Assembly: GCA_015499985.1 (NCBI GenBank)
Contig: JAAAUF010000352.1
Coordinates: forward strand, 1 to 38,102
Length of the DNA stretch: 38,102 nucleotides
Source of the DNA: Haplosporangium gracile
Lineage: Eukaryota > Mortierellomycota > Mortierellomycetes > Mortierellales > Mortierellaceae
Direction of reading: 5' to 3'
Position 1 is the stretch's first letter, and each line of letters opens with the position of its first letter. This document shows positions 34,594-38,102 of this stretch, in pieces. The translations under genes were made by a program, and so were the position numbers. The notes below the pieces were generated by a model. The model ran no database searches. It saw only the letters and a program-made list of their open reading frames with translations, and had not been told where the DNA came from.

Positions 34594-35905
34594 CTATCTA
34601 AAATGACAGCCCCTCGGCGCATCTAGCATAGGGTGGCCTTGGGTCAGAGTTTTGTTATCCAGGTTTGAAACGCTGGCGGTCATAGTTGGGGGAAGGATGA
34701 AGGGACGATAATGTAGAAGGGCTTTATGGTCGGCGGAGAGGAGGAACGAGGCGCCAGATATCGCGATATTGTTGGCGGCATTGGCATCTCGTCCCATTGA
34801 TCCTCGCCCAGCTCGTCTTCGAGGACAAACTGGGTTCTTGCAGTCGACAGACCCGTTTAAACAAATAGTTTTGGTGTTTCCATCCTTGGACCGAGAAGCG
34901 CGAGACAAAGGTACTGGAACGAAGCAACAGCTGCACACCCGACTGGTGCGGTTTTCGTTCGTGTGGGCAACTGGTCCATGTCTCCAGTGTTTTTGCGCCA
35001 ATTTTGACCCTCCTCTTTTTAGCGTGTCCTTCGATTCTTGACCCTACCGCTGTCCCTGCTGCGCCGTGTAAGACTACGGTAGCGACGTTTTTCTTTTGGG
35101 TAACTCGGCCTACACATCGACACATAGAAGACGCAGAAAGCATATAGTTCTTCACATGAACTTGTAAAATTGAGTACATAGGCGCCTTCACATGGCAAAC
35201 CCTTGGACCAAACAATGTGCTTACTTTTACTCCTCGTCGCCCCTGTATCCTCGGTCGCCTCAATAGCAACGCCTTTGCCCTTGGTCGACGCGTTCAACCT
35301 TTCCTTGCTGGTAGGATCCTCAATATCCTTGAGTTGGCCCGTAACATACCTGATCGCTTCGGGATTGGCATCCTTGGATTGATCCCCAGCACTCCCGATG
35401 AACTCGGGGTTGGCATCCTCAGGCTTGGCGGCGATATCTGGGATATCTTCAGAGCCGACGATCTTGGAGAGGTCAGGGTCGACATCGCTGAACTTGGCAG
35501 ATCCCTCAGTTTAATGATCCAGAGCTGTGGCATCCCTGGACTCTGCAAGAACAATGTCCTTGACCTTGTAGCGCTGCCGTGCTGTAAGAGTCGCATATAC
35601 ATGCGTTGTCCGCAACTCCTGTGTACGTGGATCGCGAATCCTCCAATACGCATTCTCAAAGTCTCGACAAGACTTTCGAGATTGTCGGCGAACCTCTTGA
35701 GCGGCTTCCACTTCTTCAATAGTCGCCACATTGCTGATAGAGTTTTGGGAAAGGTCCGCCAGTGCGCTGCGAGTCGCATCAGCCTCCGGCGTATCTGTTG
35801 CTAGTCGCTTCTGTCATCGCCTTTGGTGTTTGGCTATGAACGATAAATAGTTGATCTGACCTGCGGTGATGCTGTGGACCGGAGGCAAGACGACAGTTGC
35901 TCCAT
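34594..35905 (-). pseudogene. Fanzor-like (TnpB-related) gene, disrupted
   Basis: The C-terminus has the zinc ribbon and third RuvC motif of TnpB/Fanzor nucleases: TNENRTSRVCSCCF, then CKNPVCP, then MGRDANAANNIAISGASFLL. Just before it, VVLHGAAGTAVGSRIEGHAKK resembles the segment preceding the ribbon in fungal Fanzors. A workable model is ATG 35905-35861, exon 35810-35225 and exon 35109-34594. The last junction is convincing because GTAAGC donor and TGTAG acceptor restore the frame into VTQKKNVATVV. Two lesions are seen: an in-frame TAA at 35513-35511, and a one-base shift at a five-base A run (plus 35016-35020). The middle exon starts with conserved-looking ATIEEVEAAQEVRRQSRKSC and is then acidic with 45 bp repeats. 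No RuvC-I DPG-type motif is visible, so part may be missing. Function is probably lost. Family assignment is from motif memory, without a search. Confidence 0.62.
35354..35420 (-). repeat. 45 bp spaced duplicate inside the Fanzor-like gene
   Basis: Read on the minus strand, GAGGATGCCAACCCCGAG and AAGGATGCCAATCCCGAA are 45 bp apart (the plus-strand core ggcatcct lies at 35412 and 35367). They encode DANPEFIGSAGDQSK followed by DANPEAI, one 15-residue period. The repeat lies in an acidic segment that carries no recognised nuclease motif. Confidence 0.6.
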
Positions 35906-36465
35906 CCTGTTTCTGGCTAGACTTTGGTTCCTCCAAGTTTTCCACCACTAGCGAGTGAAATGATAAAAGGGGTACTGTAAATAGTTTGCCGTTATCCCTT
36001 TGCCTCCTTAGAAATGAAGCATGCATGCAAAAAAATAAATAAAAAATGAGGACGTGGCTCCTACCCGCGAGAAGCTCAAAGCGATTTTTGGTAAGCACAG
36101 AGTACTGGGGAGGATATTGACATATGAATATTTTCAAAAATGTGTTCAAACAGGTTAAAGATCCAGTGCAAGAGTGTATGTGCAACTGAATAACGGGACG
36201 AAGGAGAAGTCACTGTATGACTTCTCCGCTTCCTTCTGCCGTTGATATAATGATCCCGTTGATGCAGAAGATTTATACAACGCCAATGGTATTTTGCTGT
36301 TTTATTCATGGAAAAGGCGATTAAATAATGAAAAAAGTCTATGGAAAACAAACAAAGAAAGAAAAAAATTGATAAACGTGAAAATGCAGTGGTGGGAAAT
36401 ATCGAGATAATGTGCGTAACGAAAAACTAAAAGAACAGAAACAAAAAATAGAAAAGAAGGAATGA
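35906..36465. other. Spacer between the Fanzor-like locus and the HAD gene
   Basis: No complete gene is seen. Two minus-strand pieces look like exons that could extend the Fanzor-like gene upstream: about 36105-36065 (YSVLTKNRFELLA behind CCCCAG and before a GTAGG donor) and about 35935-35861 (VVENLEEPKSSQKQDGATVV and on). They join each other in phase 1 and could join an acceptor at 35795. A perfect 10 bp inverted repeat lies at 36203-36227. Confidence 0.4.
36203..36227. repeat. Perfect 10 bp inverted repeat with 5-base loop
   Basis: GGAGAAGTCA and TGACTTCTCC flank the loop CTGTA. It lies between the Fanzor-like locus and the 3' end of the HAD gene. It could be a hairpin in the HAD 3' UTR or an element boundary. 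Confidence 0.7.
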
Positions 36466-37740
36466 TTATGCGAGAGGAACCCCCTCCATAGAGTCGGCCT
36501 GATTTGAAAGACCAGTGGTGGCGGCAGCAAAAGTCTCGGGTGTTGAAGAGGGAGGGCTCTTGATTGTCAACCCTTCAACTGCCATAGCCGCCTCAGAAGA
36601 AGCAGCGGGAGGAGGAGGAAGGGTGGATATTGTCGTGGGCTGAGATTCTACCACCACTATGCTGGACTCCGTTGTTGCTATTGACACCTGGGAGGTTGTT
36701 GTAGTAGCTGTCAAGGTTGATGTAGTCAAAGTTGTCGTTGTTGAGATGAGGCCTCGTTCCATGTCATCCTCCTGCCGCATATACAACGACGAATCGGACT
36801 CGATCTCCATATCAGTCCCTGGCTGGTCCAAGAACATGGTCTCGTGTTGGTGACGGTACCGCTCCAGATCGGCATGGGAGATGTGACGACCACGATGTCC
36901 GCTCTCGAGGTCAAGATCGTGCTCATTGCTGTCCATGTTTCCGTGGTGGTGAAGGTGCTGCCCGCTTTCAAGGTCGATATCCTCATCATCGTCCGAGCTG
37001 CTGCTAAAGTCCATCATCATGAGTTTGCGTCTCCGAAGTGTTCGACCATGATCTTCCTCCTCCTCTCCGTCCTGTTCTCGCTTGGCCAACTCGTTCATCT
37101 CATCCTCGTCCATCTCAGCCCCGTCGTCCTCGTCAGAATCCGAATCCGAATTCGAATCCATGGGGTTGTAAAGATGATGTTGCTGTTGGTGGTGTTGTTG
37201 ATGATGGTGCGAGTATCCGTACATCCGTTGCTCTTCGTCCTCCTCCATTTCGTCCTCCTCGTCTTCTTCCTCGTCTTCTTCCTCCTCGGACGAGGAGGAG
37301 GACGACTCTGAATCTTGATCGTCCCTGCTCAAGCACTGATTCGACAGCGGAGATCGAGGACGAGGAAACCAAGCCTGGATATCCTTCCAACTCTTGACTC
37401 GAGTGACTTTATCGGGCAACTGCTGACCCTCCTCGATCTGGTTCCACTTGTACTTTCCATGAAGATCAAACAGAAGAACGGGGATTCCAGCCTTGGAGAC
37501 CTCGAGGGCGTTCTCGAGCGAGTCGTCTATAAGCAACTGAGCGTGGACATCCCGACAGATGACCGATTTGGGCTTAGAGACAAAAGTCAGCTTTTCTTGC
37601 TCGGTCAAGAAATGGTTGGCAAAGTAGATCGATTCAAAGATTCCTGGAAAATGGCGATCGACAAACTTTTTCGTCAGGTCAGCGACGAACTGTTGACGGG
37701 CGGTGACAATAACAAGACTGAACCGGCGGGCCTTTAGGAG
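36466..37740 (-). CDS. HAD-type 5'-nucleotidase-like protein, 3' part (5' end unresolved)
   Basis: The segment opens after a CACAATAG acceptor at 37741 and runs to TAA at 36466, about 424 aa. The first ~110 residues match the second half of a HAD phosphatase of the NT5C 5'(3')-deoxyribonucleotidase type. FSLVIVTARQ is motif II (Thr), a Lys follows in KPKSVICRDV, and LLIDDSLENA is motif IV with paired Asp; IPVLLFDLHGKYKWN then follows. Motif I (DxDxT/V), which carries the nucleophile, is absent here. It should be in an upstream exon that I cannot find before the window ends at 38102, or it is lost. The rest is a long disordered tail: Ser then Asp/Glu blocks, His/Gln runs, then Thr-rich sequence ending DSMEGVPLA. 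An ATG at 37903 opens MSERDKENAS but runs to a stop at 37736 in a different phase, so its relation is unclear. Confidence 0.7.
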   Translation of the reverse strand, partial: LLKARRFSLVIVTARQQFVADLTKKFVDRHFPGIFESIYFANHFLTEQEKLTFVSKPKSVICRDVHAQLLIDDSLENALEVSKAGIPVLLFDLHGKYKWNQIEEGQQLPDKVTRVKSWKDIQAWFPRPRSPLSNQCLSRDDQDSESSSSSSEEEEDEEEDEEDEMEEDEEQRMYGYSHHHQQHHQQQHHLYNPMDSNSDSDSDEDDGAEMDEDEMNELAKREQDGEEEEDHGRTLRRRKLMMMDFSSSSDDDEDIDLESGQHLHHHGNMDSNEHDLDLESGHRGRHISHADLERYRHQHETMFLDQPGTDMEIESDSSLYMRQEDDMERGLISTTTTLTTSTLTATTTTSQVSIATTESSIVVVESQPTTISTLPPPPAASSEAAMAVEGLTIKSPPSSTPETFAAATTGLSNQADSMEGVPLA

Positions 37741-38102
37741 CTATTGTGCGTTATACATCGATTAACCGAGAGGTAGAAACGATTGGTTTTCCGGAGTTGA
37801 TTTTTGTAGGGTCGATTAGCCATTCGTTCAATTCTGTTTACTGTTGTTTGACAGCAAAATAAAAGCCTTCGGCTCGCATTCTCCTTGTCTCGTTCGCTCA
37901 TGTTTGCTGTTGTTATCTGTTGTTCCTGATGTGTGTGAGTAAGCAGATAGCACAGCATTGCGATCGTATCAATCGGATTGTGGAGGAGGAAGAAAAGGGC
38001 AGAGGGAACATCGTAATAAAAAAATGGATTGGCTCATCATCTTCCACTGCCATGCAGCAGATAGGGTATGCAGCAGATAGGGTATGCAACGTATGCAAAC
38101 CG
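37741..38102. other. Intron or 5' region of the HAD gene
   Basis: On the minus strand this precedes the acceptor at 37741. A short frame from an ATG at 37903 reads MSERDKENASRRLLF and later ANRPYKNQLRKTNRFYLSV, which has the look of a genuine basic N-terminus, but no donor links it to 37740 in frame. The right edge holds two copies of the 16 bp unit atgcagcagatagggt at 38052-38083. Confidence 0.4.
38052..38083. repeat. Two tandem copies of a 16 bp unit
   Basis: atgcagcagatagggt occurs twice head to tail and is followed by atgcaacgtatgc, a partial third copy. It sits at the window edge with no visible coding role. Confidence 0.75.

Noticed and set aside
36844..37311. 155-codon plus-strand Val/Leu-rich frame
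   Set aside because: It is the antisense of the acidic and His-rich tail of the HAD gene; Asp and His codons read as Val and hydrophobic codons on the other strand.

Overview
The window looks like nuclear DNA of an early-diverging fungus, most likely Mucoromycota/Mortierellomycota; that placement is inferred from gene content and architecture, not from a search. Genes are rich in short GT-AG introns, coding blocks are GC-balanced, the spacers are full of A/T and C/T runs, and fungal-type genes dominate (Elongator Elp1, Rmt2, Bem1/Scd2, Wss1, Nsr1/gar2, an Atf1-type bZIP). All gene models below were spliced by hand from frame continuity and splice-site matches.

Layout. Positions 1-1309 hold no recognisable gene, only A-rich sequence with a degenerate ~80 bp repeat. 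From 1310 to 16840 four genes lie on the minus strand: ELP1 (8 exons, ~1367 aa, complete), RMT2 (2 exons, ~420 aa), a RasGEF-domain protein (4 exons, ~1021 aa) and cytidine deaminase (7 exons, 138 aa). From 19540 to 26456 three genes lie on the plus strand: a BEM1/Scd2 scaffold (2 exons, 670 aa), a peroxisomal 3-ketoacyl-CoA thiolase (7 exons, 426 aa, with a PTS2-like leader) and a WSS1-type WLM metalloprotease (2 exons, 405 aa). NSR1/gar2-like nucleolin (2 exons, 366 aa) faces WSS1 tail to tail. A 3.9 kb pyrimidine-rich spacer precedes an Atf1-like bZIP gene on the plus strand (3 exons, 505 aa).

The right end is the accessory part. At 34594-35905 on the minus strand is a gene whose C-terminus looks like a Fanzor (eukaryotic TnpB relative, RNA-guided nuclease family): a TNExRTSxxCxxC zinc ribbon followed by a GRDANAANNIA motif. 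It still splices plausibly but carries one in-frame TAA and one single-base frameshift in a five-base A run, and no RuvC-I segment is visible, so it is probably a decayed or truncated copy. Next to it is the 3' part of a HAD-type 5'-nucleotidase-like gene with an unusually acidic and His/Gln/Thr-rich tail; its 5' end is unresolved or outside the window.

The genes do not form a pathway. Most are housekeeping: tRNA wobble modification, protein arginine methylation, pyrimidine salvage, beta-oxidation, DNA-protein crosslink repair, rRNA processing. Two (RasGEF and Bem1) belong to small-GTPase and polarity signalling and one (Atf1-like) to stress transcription.
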